DNA of 64,000 bases from Gari tellinella (GCA_922989275.2 OV277856.1:85951038-86015037), one strand, 5' to 3'; numbered from the stretch's first letter, positions 46,692 to 57,300 are shown. The notes: generated by a model not told the origin, from the letters alone. Numbers and translations are program-made.

Positions 46692-47131
46692 ACTGGGCTT
46701 GTACTGTCTTGATACTCTGAAGTAAAAAAATAAATTATTCCATAGAAAACAAGTCAAACCTAGTGTGAAAACAATCTTGTTGACAATTCACCTTACATAG
46801 AGCAGCTACTAGTGTATCTTGTGGGGAAGAAATATTAAAAATTCAAATATCTATTTTTTATATATTGATGTTTTACTCTGACATGACACACAATTAAAAA
46901 GGAATTTCCTTTTTCCTTTCTTTTACACTATGTTATGAAACAAAATAATTTACTGAAATGTATAAATGCAGCTGAACAAGCTTAAAGTTGACTATCAACT
47001 AACACTAGATGTTATGGTATAATCCCTTTTTTCATGGCCATTTTTCTCTGTTTAAGATAGGTGGTGACTTAAATCAAGTTGGAAGTAAAGCAGAAGGCTA
47101 CAGGTGCTTTCTGATTTCCTTTCAGTCTGCT

Positions 47132-47384
47132 ATAACCCTTTACCCCATAGCCTATTTCTAGTAATGAAGACAGGTGATCACTTAAAGCAGGTTGAGAGTA
47201 AAGCAGAATGTGCCCTATGGCACATTCTGCTTTACTTTCAGCCTGCTTTAAGCTTTTATCTTCTAGGATATTGAAAATATTTCTTATGGTACATGTTTAT
47301 GACTGTATAAATTTTGGAACTATTTTCCTCAGTGGAGGAATAAATTCAATGCGCTATAAGGCGCTTCTATGGGGTAAAGGGTTA
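47132..47384. mobile_element. Reverse-orientation type A hairpin MITE
   Basis: TAACCCTTTACCCCATAG and its exact mirror CTATGGGGTAAAGGGTTA form the ends. The hairpin 47181-47252 has tip GTGCCCTATGGCAC. The outer bases are ATAA on the left and TTAT on the right instead of TTAA. Just upstream is a degenerate hairpin at 47068-47136. Confidence 0.75.
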
Positions 47385-47637
47385 TCGGTAAGCAGCTACC
47401 CTTCCTGACACAGAAAAATGTTTCCTGTGGTTTGTTATCATGACATGGTAGAAGCATGTAAAGGCAGGTTCTTGTTGAATAGATAAAGGCGTTCAAAGGC
47501 ATTACCATGAAGGATAGAGTACAGTGACAAGCCCAGTTAACTAGAATAGAAATAAATGATGAAAGCACTACAGAATTAAAGGTTGCACTGGTGATAAAGG
47601 CATAGACATAGTTTAATGGCAACTTAATCAGACAATA

Positions 47638-47844
47638 CAGAAAAACCCTCTAGTTTGACCACTTAAAATTAAGTTTGTTGATTGAATAAAAGACAGGTTC
47701 CAGCTTAAAGCAAGATGAAAGTAAAACAGAAAGCTCCTTTAGGAGCTTTCTGTTTTACTTTCACCTTGCTTCAAGCAGCCACCTGGTTCTGTACACACCC
47801 AATAATTAACACAACTAAGTGGTTGTTATAGAGGGGTTTTACTG
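47638..47844. mobile_element. CAGT-ended MITE (type F) with AAAGCA-type hairpin
   Basis: The left end, after TA, is CAGAAAAACCCTCTAGTTTG; the right end is TTATAGAGGGGTTTTACTG. The hairpin 47704-47775 (CTTAAAGCAAGATGAAAGTA, tip AAGCTCCTTTAGGAGCTT) is of the same general kind as type A but sits in a pogo/Tigger-like rather than TTAA-flanked element. Confidence 0.7.
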
Positions 47845-47878
47845 TTTACTATGTATGTAATGTAAGTGATATAGGTGT

Positions 47879-48300
47879 CCAGGGCTCTAGATAAGAATGA
47901 GTAAACTGAATATCTCTATCATTTGCTAGCCTATGTCTTCACAAAACCCTATAATGTGGCTACTCATTACAACAGCTTGTTTGAGATGTTTCTAATGAGT
48001 AGTCATATCAAAGAATATTATAACGATGTTTGTATTTGAATTTCTAATAATCATCTCATCTAGAGCACTTGGTGTGAAATCTTATCTCAATATGGATGGG
48101 CTTAGTGGAATTCACTACACCTGGGCTCTAGACAAGAGGGAGTAAACCGAACAAATCCAACAATTTTGTCTGCATTTCAACACCAAATACTATGCTGTAA
48201 ACAACTCATTAGGATCGTCTCACACTATAGTATATAGTACAGACATTGAGATTTTAGTTTTTGAAATACTCTCCTTATCTGGAACCCTGCTATACATTCT
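47879..48300. repeat. Two degenerate type E elements
   Basis: CAGGGCTCTAGATAAGAATG at 47880 and GGGCTCTAGACAAGAGGGAG at 48122 begin two type E copies. Hairpin halves with ACTCATTA...TAATGAGTAG are recognisable in the first; the second lost most of the right arm. Confidence 0.5.
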
Positions 48301-48799
48301 AAATCATAGACTATTAATTTCACCACTCATTTCCGGATGTTAGAGACACATTTTTTCAGCAGATTAAAAATCCTAAATAGTTCCTGAGTGAAGAGAGGAA
48401 TAAATATTACATACCAACAGAAACAACATGTTTAAACCTTAACAAGATCAAATACCTCACAGATAGTCAATAAATATAGGTATATATAACAAATCTGAGA
48501 ATTTCATTTATATATTACAATTCATTCCATACAGTTACACCTCTGGCGCTAGATTGTGAATGACCACACACTAGACTAACCAATTAAAACATAAAGAGGA
48601 ATAACTTCTACATGCTATCAACATATATATCAATATATTGGAGAATTATCTCCCTTTATATACACAATAAATTTACCTATCTTGGATACTATAAATAAAC
48701 CTGAAGCCTTACAAAGGCCTTATGGTGGAAAAATTGTTCTAATATTTGAGATCAAATGAGTTTCAAGGTCTAACTGTCTACCGGATAAGAGGGACTTAA

Positions 48800-48993
48800 C
48801 AGGGCTCCAGATAAGAGGGAGTAAACTGAACAAATCAAACAATTTCCCACTCATTTCACCACCAAATCCTATGTTGTCACTACTCATTAGAATCGTCTCA
48901 AAGAGACGATTCTAACGAGTAGTGACACCATAGGATTTAATGCAGAAATAAAGATTTTAGTTTTTGAAGAAAAAAAACTTATCTGGAGCTCTG
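48800..48993. mobile_element. Type E (hAT-like) hairpin MITE
   Basis: The ends CAGGGCTCCAGATAAGAG and, reversed, CAGAGCTCCAGATAAGTT are flanked by CTTAA on both sides. The 75-bp hairpin 48864-48938 (AAATCCTATGTTGTCACTAC, tip ATCGTCTCAAAGAGACGAT) is nearly perfect. Confidence 0.75.
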
Positions 48994-49033
48994 CTTAAGT
49001 TTAACATTTATAACATTGTCTCTTTTACATCTC

Positions 49034-49109
49034 CACCAAACCATATGTTGTGACTACTCTTTAGAATGAAGAGAACGTTCTAATGAATAGTCACAAGATA
49101 TGGTTTGGT
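49034..49109. repeat. Type E hairpin with diverged tip
   Basis: ACCAAACCATATGTTGTGAC mirrors GTCACAAGATATGGTTTGGT; the tip is GAATGAAGAGAACGTTC. The right end of the element (CTTATCTGGAGATGTTG) is near 49139-49155. Confidence 0.65.
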
Positions 49110-49327
49110 CGAGACATACAGATTTCAGTTTTTGATAACCTTCCCTTATCTGGAGATGTTGCCTATAAAAAATTCTGTATAGTTCATTTGACATTGTTTA
49201 CACAGCATACCTCCTCACCAAGCTAGGATATATTACCACACTGATAATTCCAAATAATGAATCTAAATCACAGCTTCCCAATAAAAACACAGTAGTTTAA
49301 CTGAAATTGCACAAAAAAATATTGGCT

Positions 49328-52300
49328 TCACACCCATTTCTGATATGGACCAGTGACCATTGGCTGAGGCGTAATCCACTTCTGGGACAAAGTATTTGTG
49401 GTGAACACGTCCTGCCTATTTGTGTTACAATCCCACATGTAACGATAATGAGCAGCCGAAGTTTTCATTATATTGTACTCTTCAGCCTCCAGCGGCTTGG
49501 CTTCTTCCATCATCTTTCTCTTTTTGCCACCTTTAAAGCTGTTTTCAATGGCCATCATGTCAACAAAACCCATTTCTGATTGCATCCTCTCCATTCTTTC
49601 ACGCTTCATGTTTTCTAGTTTCTTTGCATATGTGTACATTCCATGTCTTTCATTATTCAGATTTTTATGTTGATAAAACACGAGACTAATCCTTGTTGGA
49701 TGATGGCGATCTGGCTGTTTGAGGCCTGTTGTGGCGTGTAGCTCTCTCTTAGCCACCTCAAACAATACAGCCCCATGACAGAGGGCTATTGCCACCCCTC
49801 CGATCTCGGGGTCACGGAATGCATCTTCATTGTACTCCATCTGACACTTAACAACATCAGGATCAGGACAACTCTCGGACTTCTGTTTCATAAGAAAATC
49901 ATTAGCACTTTGTTGGAACTGAGCATTGCTGCCAAAATAACTTAAAGGATGCTGACCATTTAGTTTCTGTCCTTGGTTCATTTTATATGGGTGAGTATTG
50001 TTAACTTGAGGTGTTTGTGCAAAGTCCATACCCTGATTGTTGACATTTTGACCACCTTGTTCAGGATTGGCTTTGTTTGCTATATATGAGTTACTGACAC
50101 TGTTAACTGACTTAGGAACAGATTGGTTTCCAGCTGAGCCATTAGAATCGTGCTGTAGAGTCGTTCTAGCTGTATTAAACTGGTTTTCAAAATGCTGCTG
50201 TGGCTGCCCACGTCCAGAGTTTTCAGGATAACTTTGTAAGTTAGAGCTAGGTAGAACTTGAGGACCATTGCTAGGACCAATGCTGTACTGACCTTTAGAA
50301 CCATTGTTGAACTGACTTTGAGCACTAGTGCTAAACTGATCTTTACAACCAGTGTTTGACTGACCTTGAAAACCAGTGTTGCATTGATCTTTCAAACCAG
50401 CGTTGAACTGATTTTTAGAACCAGTGCTGAACTGACCTTGAGAATCAGTGCTAAACTGACCTTGAGAACCATTGCTGAACTGACCTTGAGAACCAGTGCC
50501 GAACTGACCATGAGAGCCAGTGCTGAACTGACCTTGAGAACCAGTGCTGAACTGACCTTGAAAACTATTGCTGAACTGACCTTGAGCACCAGCACTGAAC
50601 TGACCATGAGCACGAGTGATGGACTGACCTTGAGAACTAGTGATGGACTGACCTTCAGAGCCAGTGCTGAACTGACCTTCAGAATTAGTGTTGCACTGAC
50701 CTTGAAAACTAGTGTTGCACTGAACTTCAGAACCAGTGCCAAACTGAACTTGAGAACCAATAAAGGGCTGACCTTGAGAACCAGTGAAGGACTGACTTTG
50801 AGACCCAGCTCTATACTGATCTTTAGAACCAGAGTTGAAATGACCAGTGATAGGCTGACCTTGAGAACTAGTGATAGACTGACCTTGAGAACTAGTGCTG
50901 AATTGACCTTGAGAACCAGTGCTGAACTGATCTTGAGAGCTTGTGACAGAATGGCCATGAGAACTAGCACTTAAATGACTCTGGAATTTCAAACTAGCTT
51001 GATCTTTAGAGATACCACTATGATGACCTTGAACTACAGTACTTGTATTTGGTTGACTTTGACAAGCATTTAAATATCCTTGTGAACTAGTGCAAGCGGC
51101 ATTTTGAGAACCAGTTTCTGAATTAGCATTTCCACTACGACCTTGATGACTGATACCTGAACTGTAAGTATTTATTTGAGAGTCTGATGTTTGGGATTGA
51201 CCTTGTAAAGATACACTAGTATTGCATTGTGACTGATCACTGACTGTATAACTAGGCATGCTCTCTGTAGTAGACTTGATCAAATCTAGGGTTTCACCAG
51301 TTTGCTGTGTATGATTTTCATTCACTTTGTAGTTAACAGGATCCATTGGATTACCACACAGTTGATTCTGAGCCATGAAATTGCCAAGAGCATTAACATC
51401 TTGACCTGATATTGGATGATCTGCAATTGAGGACAATGAATGTTTAAAGCCAATATCTTTTGTTCTCATTTTTTCCACAGTCATAGAAAGAAGATCCAAC
51501 GGAGATTGGACAGAAGCTTTAGCAGCAGCTGTTGCTGTGATGGCATGCTGTGTGTTGTTTCCTTGGTTGTTGCTAATTCCAGCACTAACAGCAGGTTGAC
51601 TCTTATTGAACACATTTTCCTGAGTATTCACAGACTGGGAGGTTGATGTAGTTTGATACCGCTGCTCATTGTTACTGTCTGTTGATATGTTAGCTGATGG
51701 GTGAGATGACAGATCCATGGCATTACTCTGAGGTATGCTGTCTGAATGTGATTTGGAATTTGATCTTTGTATTGCATGTGTATGTTGAGTGAGAGGATTG
51801 CCTGACATGTTATTGCTGCTAGGTGGTTGTAACATGTGGTCTGCATTAAGCTGAGGTATTCTGGCAGAGTGACAATCGCTGAATGGATGGGTGAGGTGAA
51901 TCGTGTCCTTCGTCGCATGAGGTATTTCCTGTGTTTGCTCACACGGTTTAGCTGCCATTTTAAATTGTTCAAAAGGCACTGTATTTGCCCTATCATTGGT
52001 ATGCCCACTATTGTGATCAGGTGCTCCTACTTCATGTTTAACAACATTTGAGTCCTGTGCTTTGTGGGCAGATTTTTCCATAGGAACATCACCTGCAAGG
52101 TTTCTTCCACTGCTAGCTGGTTCTGCCCTAAAATATCCTTTCACAAATGAGGTGGGTGGAAATGCACCGTACATATAGAAATAGTTCCAGAACTTATTAT
52201 ACAGCCCTTCAAATCCAGATTCAGAGGACAAGGCCATCAGCTCTTCATATGATATTGGCCTTTCTTGACTTCCATTCATATACATATTCATGTTAGCCAT

Positions 52301-52705
52301 GTTATTTTTCAATGGTGTTCCGCCTTGACTGGAAAACGATTGGTTGGAATCATGTGAGTGATCTGTGGCTGGGTCGCATTTCCCTTTTTTCGGTGTTGAC
52401 TGAGCTGACGAAGAGGAGCCCCAAGGTGACTGTCTGCCATTCACATTTGAGCTTCCACGTTTTTTACGACCTGGACTCTTAGCATTCATCTGTCTTCGTT
52501 TCTTGCATGACACTAACGGATGGGAGCGTATTCTTGCCTCCAGTGGGTAGTGATGGAGAACTTCTAATGCCCCATTCTGTATTTTATCATACTGCCCATC
52601 AAAGCTGTCATTCTCATCTGTAGGCTCCATGACATACATTGGCAGCACATGGAGCTGCTCATCATCTGGCTTTGACAGACCTCTGTGCTTGGTCAGAGTC
52701 ACTAC
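49328..52705 (-). CDS. TET methylcytosine dioxygenase, last exon (C-terminal half of the catalytic domain)
   Basis: TET enzymes oxidise 5-methylcytosine to 5-hydroxymethylcytosine and further products in the nucleus, using Fe(II) and 2-oxoglutarate. This exon follows acceptor TATTTTGCAG at 52706 in phase 0 and ends at a stop at 49328. It begins VVTLTKHRGLSKPDDEQLHV (family: DEQLHVLPLY). A roughly 900-residue Gln/Ser/Asn/Gly-rich insert follows. It then reads RDPEIGGVAIALCHGAVLFE, ELHATTGLKQP and HHPTRISLVFYQHKNLN. The His of ELHATT (codon 49738-49736) matches the third iron ligand, and the Arg of HPTR (49693-49691) the 2-oxoglutarate-binding Arg. The C-terminus VTGPYQKWV matches the family end (VTGPYN..). 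The 24-bp coding repeat lies at about 50330-50960. Confidence 0.95.
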   Translation of the reverse strand, partial: VVTLTKHRGLSKPDDEQLHVLPMYVMEPTDENDSFDGQYDKIQNGALEVLHHYPLEARIRSHPLVSCKKRRQMNAKSPGRKKRGSSNVNGRQSPWGSSSSAQSTPKKGKCDPATDHSHDSNQSFSSQGGTPLKNNMANMNMYMNGSQERPISYEELMALSSESGFEGLYNKFWNYFYMYGAFPPTSFVKGYFRAEPASSGRNLAGDVPMEKSAHKAQDSNVVKHEVGAPDHNSGHTNDRANTVPFEQFKMAAKPCEQTQEIPHATKDTIHLTHPFSDCHSARIPQLNADHMLQPPSSNNMSGNPLTQHTHAIQRSNSKSHSDSIPQSNAMDLSSHPSANISTDSNNEQRYQTTSTSQSVNTQENVFNKSQPAVSAGISNNQGNNTQHAITATAAAKASVQSPLDLLSMTVEKMRTKDIGFKHSLSSIADHPISGQDVNALGNFMAQNQLCGNPMDPVNYKVNENHTQQTGETLDLIKSTTESMPSYTVSDQSQCNTSVSLQGQSQTSDSQINTYSSGISHQGRSGNANSETGSQNAACTSSQGYLNACQSQPNTSTVVQGHHSGISKDQASLKFQSHLSASSHGHSVTSSQDQFSTGSQGQFSTSSQGQSITSSQGQPITGHFNSGSKDQYRAGSQSQSFTGSQGQPFIGSQVQFGTGSEVQCNTSFQGQCNTNSEGQFSTGSEGQSITSSQGQSITRAHGQFSAGAQGQFSNSFQGQFSTGSQGQFSTGSHGQFGTGSQGQFSNGSQGQFSTDSQGQFSTGSKNQFNAGLKDQCNTGFQGQSNTGCKDQFSTSAQSQFNNGSKGQYSIGPSNGPQVLPSSNLQSYPENSGRGQPQQHFENQFNTARTTLQHDSNGSAGNQSVPKSVNSVSNSYIANKANPEQGGQNVNNQGMDFAQTPQVNNTHPYKMNQGQKLNGQHPLSYFGSNAQFQQSANDFLMKQKSESCPDPDVVKCQMEYNEDAFRDPEIGGVAIALCHGAVLFEVAKRELHATTGLKQPDRHHPTRISLVFYQHKNLNNERHGMYTYAKKLENMKRERMERMQSEMGFVDMMAIENSFKGGKKRKMMEEAKPLEAEEYNIMKTSAAHYRYMWDCNTNRQDVFTTNTLSQKWITPQPMVTGPYQKWV
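50330..50960 (-). repeat. 24-bp coding minisatellite inside the TET insert
   Basis: The unit encodes eight residues of the form QGQFSTGS, repeated with variation about 25 times (for example QGQFSNGS, QGQSITSS, KDQFNAGL). On the + strand it reads as GAACTGACCTTGAGAACCAG plus four bases. Because the unit is a multiple of three, copy-number change keeps the frame. Long overlapping open frames on the other strand and frame are produced by this repeat. Confidence 0.85.
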
Positions 52706-52744
52706 CTGCAAAATAGGCATGGGGAATAGATTATATCAACTTTT

Positions 52745-52914
52745 CTGTACAGCTGTACCATAAGAAATATTTTCTATATCCTAGCAGGTGGCTACTTAAA
52801 GCAGGTTGAAAGTAAAGCAGAATGTGCCTTAAGCCACATTCTGCTTATCTTTCAATCTGCTTTAAGTGGTCACCCATCTTCAAAACTTGAAACAGGCTAT
52901 GGGGTAAAGGTTTA
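52745..52914. mobile_element. Type A hairpin MITE (left part missing) in a TET intron
   Basis: The sequence begins at GTACCATAAGAAATATTTTC, 40 bp upstream of the splice acceptor of the last TET exon, and ends CTATGGGGTAAAGGTTTAA. The hairpin 52795-52866 has GTGCC opposite GCCAC, with one mismatch at the tip. Confidence 0.65.
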
Positions 52915-53190
52915 AAATATAAAGTTTGTGAAATAATCAATTTAAAAGAAATCAAATGCACCAAGAAATGAAATAATTCACTATATCTATCAAATTATTA
53001 CTGCTTCTCCTTTTTAAAATCTGAACATTTATGCCTTCAACAAAATCCTCAAAATACTCACAAACTTTAACAGAAAATTTGTTCAAATGATGTTTTAAAT
53101 TGCAAAGAAAACACAACAAAAGAGATATAAAGGGAGAGAACAAAGACTGGCTTTAATACTTCAATTAAGGAAGGTAACTCTTGTACTTAC

Positions 53191-53328
53191 CACAGTGCTG
53201 CCATTGTTCATATTGTGTATGTCCCTATGGGCATGGGCACAGAAGTCCACACAGGCAGTAACTCCAGAGAATGGGCCACCCGTCTCCTTGCCAAGACGAC
53301 AATCTTGGGCTTTTTCTGAGTAGTAAGA
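53191..53328 (-). CDS. TET methylcytosine dioxygenase, 138-bp exon with the HxD iron motif
   Basis: Flanked by acceptor TTTGTCTTGCAG and donor GTAAGT; 46 codons, phase 0 at both ends. It reads [20 protein letters not shown], then [20 protein letters not shown] and NNGSTV. This is nearly identical to the family block '[38 protein letters not shown]'. HRD (codons 53229-53221) supplies two of the iron ligands, so the enzyme should be active. Confidence 0.97.
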
Positions 53329-53399
53329 CTGCAAGACAAACAAGAGGAAATCATCAATGAACCAACAACATACACAGTTTCTATAGGGTGTTTATGATA

Positions 53400-54377
53400 T
53401 GTGACCGCTTAGGAGCTTTCTGTTTCACTGTCACCTTGCTTTAAGCTGTCACTTCTTTATTATACAATCAAGTAGCCTTCGTTTTAGTGGTTGTAATAGC
53501 GAGGTTTTACTGTATGTACCACAGTATAAACCCTGAATACAACATGTATCAAAACACCATCCAATAGTTACAGACAATTGTTTAATGCAAAATAAAAATA
53601 TTGCAGAAAGCTCCAATATAACTTTTTGTATTATTTTATCCTGAATTAAACAGTCAATTGTGTTAACATGAGATCTACATTTTTTCTTAAATATTTCATT
53701 TACAGCTACTTTATATACAATGTTGATTGTGTTTGAAGTGTTTCAGTTGATCCATTGTAACTCCTGATCATATTATAACTAACCAAGCAGAACAACGTGC
53801 GAAGATAATACCGCCAAATAAAAATTTAACTAAAATGCAAAGCTCCATGTAAGATTGAGTTATCAAATCATTTCCAGCAATTTTGCCTTCATGTCTCAAC
53901 AAAACTCTTTGACTGTTCATTAGAATTGGTCTCTTCAAGATGACTCTAATGGACCTTTACGGGTAGTGGCATCATTAGGTTTGATTGAGAAATCCGGATG
54001 TTTGTATTTGAGATACTCTGGAGTTCTGTTAACCCTTTACCTTTAGACTGTTTCTAGTTTTGAAAATAGGTGACTCTCAATACATTTACAAGCTAGTGGA
54101 TTAAAGTGTGTCAAAATGAGTCAGTATGAGGTTATTGCACAATGAGTCAATATGAGTCAGTATGGCTTAATGGGTTAAAATAGGTTGAAAGTTAAGCAGA
54201 ATGCGCCTTAAGGCACGTTCTGCTTTACTTTCAGACTGCTTTTAACTACAACCTGCTAGAATAGAGGAAAATATTCCTTATGATACATGTTTATGACTGT
54301 ATAAATTGGAACTTCGTTCTTCAGCGGATGAATAAACTAAATGTGCTAAAAGGCCCTTCTATGGGGGAAAGGGTTAA
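53400..54377. repeat. Repeat-filled TET intron
   Basis: It contains a type F-like remnant whose left hairpin arm is gone (about 53401-53455), a degenerate AATGCAG hairpin (53583-53652), a degenerate type E element (about 53880-54020) and a TTAA-flanked reverse type A element (54029-54377). The last has a roughly 90-bp insertion (54075-54175) with GTGTCAAAATGAGTCAGTAT repeats; its hairpin is about 54174-54246. Confidence 0.6.
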
Positions 54378-54394
54378 ATGTTTGGCAAACTGAC

Positions 54395-54484
54395 CTGGTT
54401 GGCATGTGCCTCTGGAGCACACTGTTTGTATAGAGGTCCTACATGGGTGGCGAGGTCCTGCAGTCTGTCTTCTAGTGCATCTTC
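54395..54484 (-). CDS. TET methylcytosine dioxygenase, 90-bp exon
   Basis: Acceptor CCTATTAG and donor GTCAGT; 30 codons in phase 0. It reads EDALEDRLQDLATHVGPLYK, then QCAPEAHANQ, aligning with the family helix 'LE..L..LAT..AP.YK.LAP.AY.NQ'. A TTAA-flanked MITE ends 17 bp inside the intron after its donor. Confidence 0.93.
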
Positions 54485-54969
54485 CTAATAGGATAAATGT
54501 ACGTGGGTTATAATTACTGTAATGAATAGCTTGGTTCTCATAGAAAATTATTTGCACTGAAACACACCTAAAAGTTTTTATAATTTTATTTTATTTCCAA
54601 TGACATAATTTATATATAGAACTATATGTCAAATATAAATTAAAGCAACTAATTACTAAAATGTGTTTGTAAAACATGGATGTGCCCTAGCATGCTGTAC
54701 CATATATGTAAGCAATTTTTCAGTCCATAACTGACCTAAACCCAAAAACTTAACCAAGGTCAGAGGTCAAAATGTTGAGATTACCAAACTGCAATACAGT
54801 ATGAGTATGTCAAATTGCACTCTAGAATGATGCAATACTTAGTACAAAGGCCAGATAAAAGCAAAATCTTAACTTCCAGACATAGCGACGTATGTATGTA
54901 CCTATTGAAAAATGTGTAACAAGGTGTGCTTTTATAAATTGGATTTAGAAATTGTATTGAATTAAGAAA

Positions 54970-55132
54970 TAATAAATCCATACCAGTGTTCTATCGTGCA
55001 ATCGAACACTGGTAGGAGTTGAGATGCGTAGTAATTTAATCACGAGGCCTTTAGGCCGAGTGATTTAATTACAAGCATCTCAACAACTATCCGTGTTCGA
55101 TTGTTAGATAGAACACTGGTATTAATTTATTA
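54970..55132. repeat. 163-bp palindrome in a TET intron
   Basis: ATACCAGTGTTCTAT ... GAGTTGAGATGC ... AATTTAATCACGAGGCC on the left mirrors GGCCGAGTGATTTAATTA ... GCATCTCAAC ... ATAGAACACTGGTAT on the right, with a 5-base loop. A nested shorter inverted pair CCAGTGTTC / GAACACTGG lies in the left arm. Confidence 0.75.
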
Positions 55133-55389
55133 TTTCGATTCTAACACATTATTTAACCTTAATTTGCACCGAAGTAACGGCGCTACATTTTTTGGCGTAC
55201 GCATTTTCGAAGCCATATGACATCACGTTAGAACGTTTAGCGCGTGAGTGTTCTACTGAAAATTCGAACACCAAGACAGTCCTTCTTCGCTTATATAGGG
55301 GTGTGGGCGAGGTGTGTTAGAATGAAGTATAAATTTATCTGCTTTAATGAATTCCCACTTAGTTTGTTCTCATTGTTCAGATAGTCACT

Positions 55390-56180
55390 GCTTAAAGCAG
55401 GCTAAAAGTAAAGCAATGAATTCTAAAAGTAGTTAAAGTTTCAGTACAATTTACCGATAACATATTTAAAGCCTTTGAATGTCCTGAACTTACCTTCGAT
55501 GAATCCTTCAGTCGGAATTTGCGGGCATGCTTACTTCTTGCAAACTTACAGCCATTGAAATACATGCTCCATGAACAGCCAAATGAGAAAGAGGCTCCTC
55601 TCTTCAACAGATCAGCTCCCTGACAAGCACACATTTTCCTGTGAAAAAAGAAAAACATTCCATGAGTCTATGCAGATATTAAAAACACCGTGTACAGAAA
55701 TGTTTGTCCAGCGTTAACCAATGATGCAATCACCCATATTTAAAAGTGTTTAAAACAGATGGCTACTGAAAGCAAGATGACAGTTAGACAGAAAGTTCCA
55801 AAATATGCTTTCTGCTTAATTTTAATCTTGTTTAAGCTGCCACCGGCATAATTATAACATCACTGAATATTCATTTGTGGCACTTGTGTGTCCTTTGGCA
55901 CTTCTGTAGTAGAAAGGGTTTGCTACCGCCTGTCTTAACTCATGAATAACATCACTGAGTAACTCTTGTGGGTTATTAGGTTCCCTTGTGGATCTTTCTA
56001 GTTACGAAAACATGAACCAGTCTATTTGGAATTCTTGGTAGATTGATAAATACTGCTCTAAAGTAGCAAATAGTGTAGCCCCAGATCAGACGGCTTCTAA
56101 AGGAGCCGTCTGATCTGGGTCTAAACTGTCAGCAAATGTAATGAGTATATTTCAACAGGTCCATGGTGTTGAAAGAGTTA
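55390..56180. repeat. Hairpin remnants around the TET Cys-rich exon
   Basis: A left arm alone of a type A hairpin is at 55390-55415, cut after AAAGTAAAGCA. A degenerate hairpin is at 55767-55836. A type B hairpin is at 56067-56132 (tip ACGGCTTCTAAAGGAGCCGT) with the element end near 56180. Confidence 0.55.
55494..55638 (-). CDS. TET methylcytosine dioxygenase, Cys-rich exon
   Basis: The acceptor is TTTTTTCACAG and the donor GTAAGT; 145 bp, entering in phase 2 and leaving in phase 0. It reads [20 protein letters not shown], then [20 protein letters not shown] and FRLKDSSK. It matches the family Cys-rich block 'TCACQG.D...[24 protein letters not shown]'. The Cys residues bind structural zinc in known TET structures. 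One family Cys before GASFSFG is replaced (KRGAS). Confidence 0.96.
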
Positions 56181-56263
56181 AAGACTGTAAATGACCATTC
56201 TATAGAATGTCTCCTCAAGTCAAGTATGAGTGTATGGCAGGTTAGGAAGAATGGACTACTTAC

Positions 56264-56472
56264 TGTTCATTTGTGCCACATCGTCTCTCTGTCTCAAAGC
56301 CATTCTCTGGTATGTTACAGGACAGATAGTCATACAGATCATCTGCCTGCTGTCGTGGTACACCCTCCCATGCTACCAACCCAATGATAAGCCACGCTGT
56401 CTGGCAGAAATGACCCTGACGGTGACGTACAACAGCAAGGTACTTCTCCTCTAGGCTTGACCGACGGATTAT
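56264..56472 (-). CDS. TET methylcytosine dioxygenase, 209-bp exon
   Basis: The acceptor is ATTCCTCAG and the donor GTAAGT; it enters in phase 0 and leaves in phase 2. It reads IIRRSSLEEKYLAVVRHRQG, then HFCQTAWLIIGLVAWEGVPR and QQADDLYDYLSCN, then RRCGTNE. It matches family 'V.RRSS.EEK.L..V..R.GH.C..A.....I..WEGIP...AD.LY..L', ending RRC..N just before the CACQG exon. Confidence 0.95.
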
Positions 56473-56605
56473 CTGAGGAATAGAAATTAAGTTTGTACAT
56501 ATTGCCAAATAAAGAAGTTTGTTTATGAATAAGAACGTTTCTCCATTTGATGGATCTGTTACCTCTAGAATAGAGATATCATATTCATACAAATCAAACG
56601 CCAAC

Positions 56606-56795
56606 GCTCCAGATAAGAGGTAGTAAAACTGAACAAAACCAGCATTATCTTCTTTATATCAGCACCATATCCTATGGTGTCACTACTCATTACAATCGTA
56701 TCTTCAAACAACACCTTAGGGTTTACTGCAGAAATAAAGATTTAAGTTTTTGAAATTCTGAAACATACATAAACTATAGTTGTTAATGTCTTAAA
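56606..56795. mobile_element. Type E MITE with damaged hairpin in a TET intron
   Basis: It starts GCTCCAGATAAGAGGTAGTA and carries CACCATATCCTATGGTGTCA with ACTACTCATTACAATCGT, but the right arm is shortened after TCTTCAAACA. Confidence 0.55.
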
Positions 56796-56898
56796 ATTAT
56801 ATCCAGAAAGGACAGTTTTATCTTTTCTCTATTTACTATAATTATATTTGTCTGCCTTAATTCTGAAACCATCTCCTTCTTGTCTACTTTTGCGGATA

Positions 56899-57089
56899 CA
56901 GTCGAACTTCCGATATCTCGAACTCGCTTAACTCAAACTATCCGATAGTTCGACACATGAACTGCATTATTTCATGTTCAGTTGAGTCTAAACCCCATAT
57001 TTCAAAGTTAAAACGTGGCTAAGCCACGTTTAACCTTTAAATACAGGTATGTTTGCGTTAAGCGAGTTCGAGATATCAAAGTTCGACTG
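56899..57089. mobile_element. 191-bp Tc1/pogo-like MITE in a TET intron
   Basis: The ends CAGTCGAACTTCCGATATCT and, reversed, CAGTCGAACTTTGATATCTC pair and are flanked by TA. A central small hairpin reads AACGTGGCTAAGCCACGTT. Confidence 0.8.
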
Positions 57090-57206
57090 TATATTATTCT
57101 CGTCACAAACAGGCTGGATATTCATCAGATGCTAAGTCATGTGATGTCAAATTTGAAATCAAACTTTCAGCAAACTTGTAGAAAACTATTAGTAATTTGC
57201 ACCTAC

Positions 57207-57300
57207 CCACTTGGCAATGGGACATCCCTTAGAACTTTTTCCTTCCTTTCCGGAGTAGCGGACCTTCTCTATTCGTATCGCCTTTCCAAACACGCCAGTC
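57207..57300 (-). CDS. TET methylcytosine dioxygenase, 94-bp exon
   Basis: The acceptor is ATGACTTTCAG and the donor GTAGGT. It encodes [20 protein letters not shown], then [11 protein letters not shown], matching family '[26 protein letters not shown]'. The length equals the exon I recall at this place in vertebrate TET genes, suggesting a conserved structure. Confidence 0.95.

Noticed and set aside
50392..50970. Second - strand open frame of repetitive VLKVSSALVL type
   Set aside because: Alternative frame of the same TET repeat; it does not match any family and overlaps proven coding sequence.
50366..50974. Long + strand open frame of repetitive LTLRTSAEL type
   Set aside because: It is the antisense shadow of the 24-bp repeat in the TET exon; a repeat unit divisible by three keeps other frames open too.
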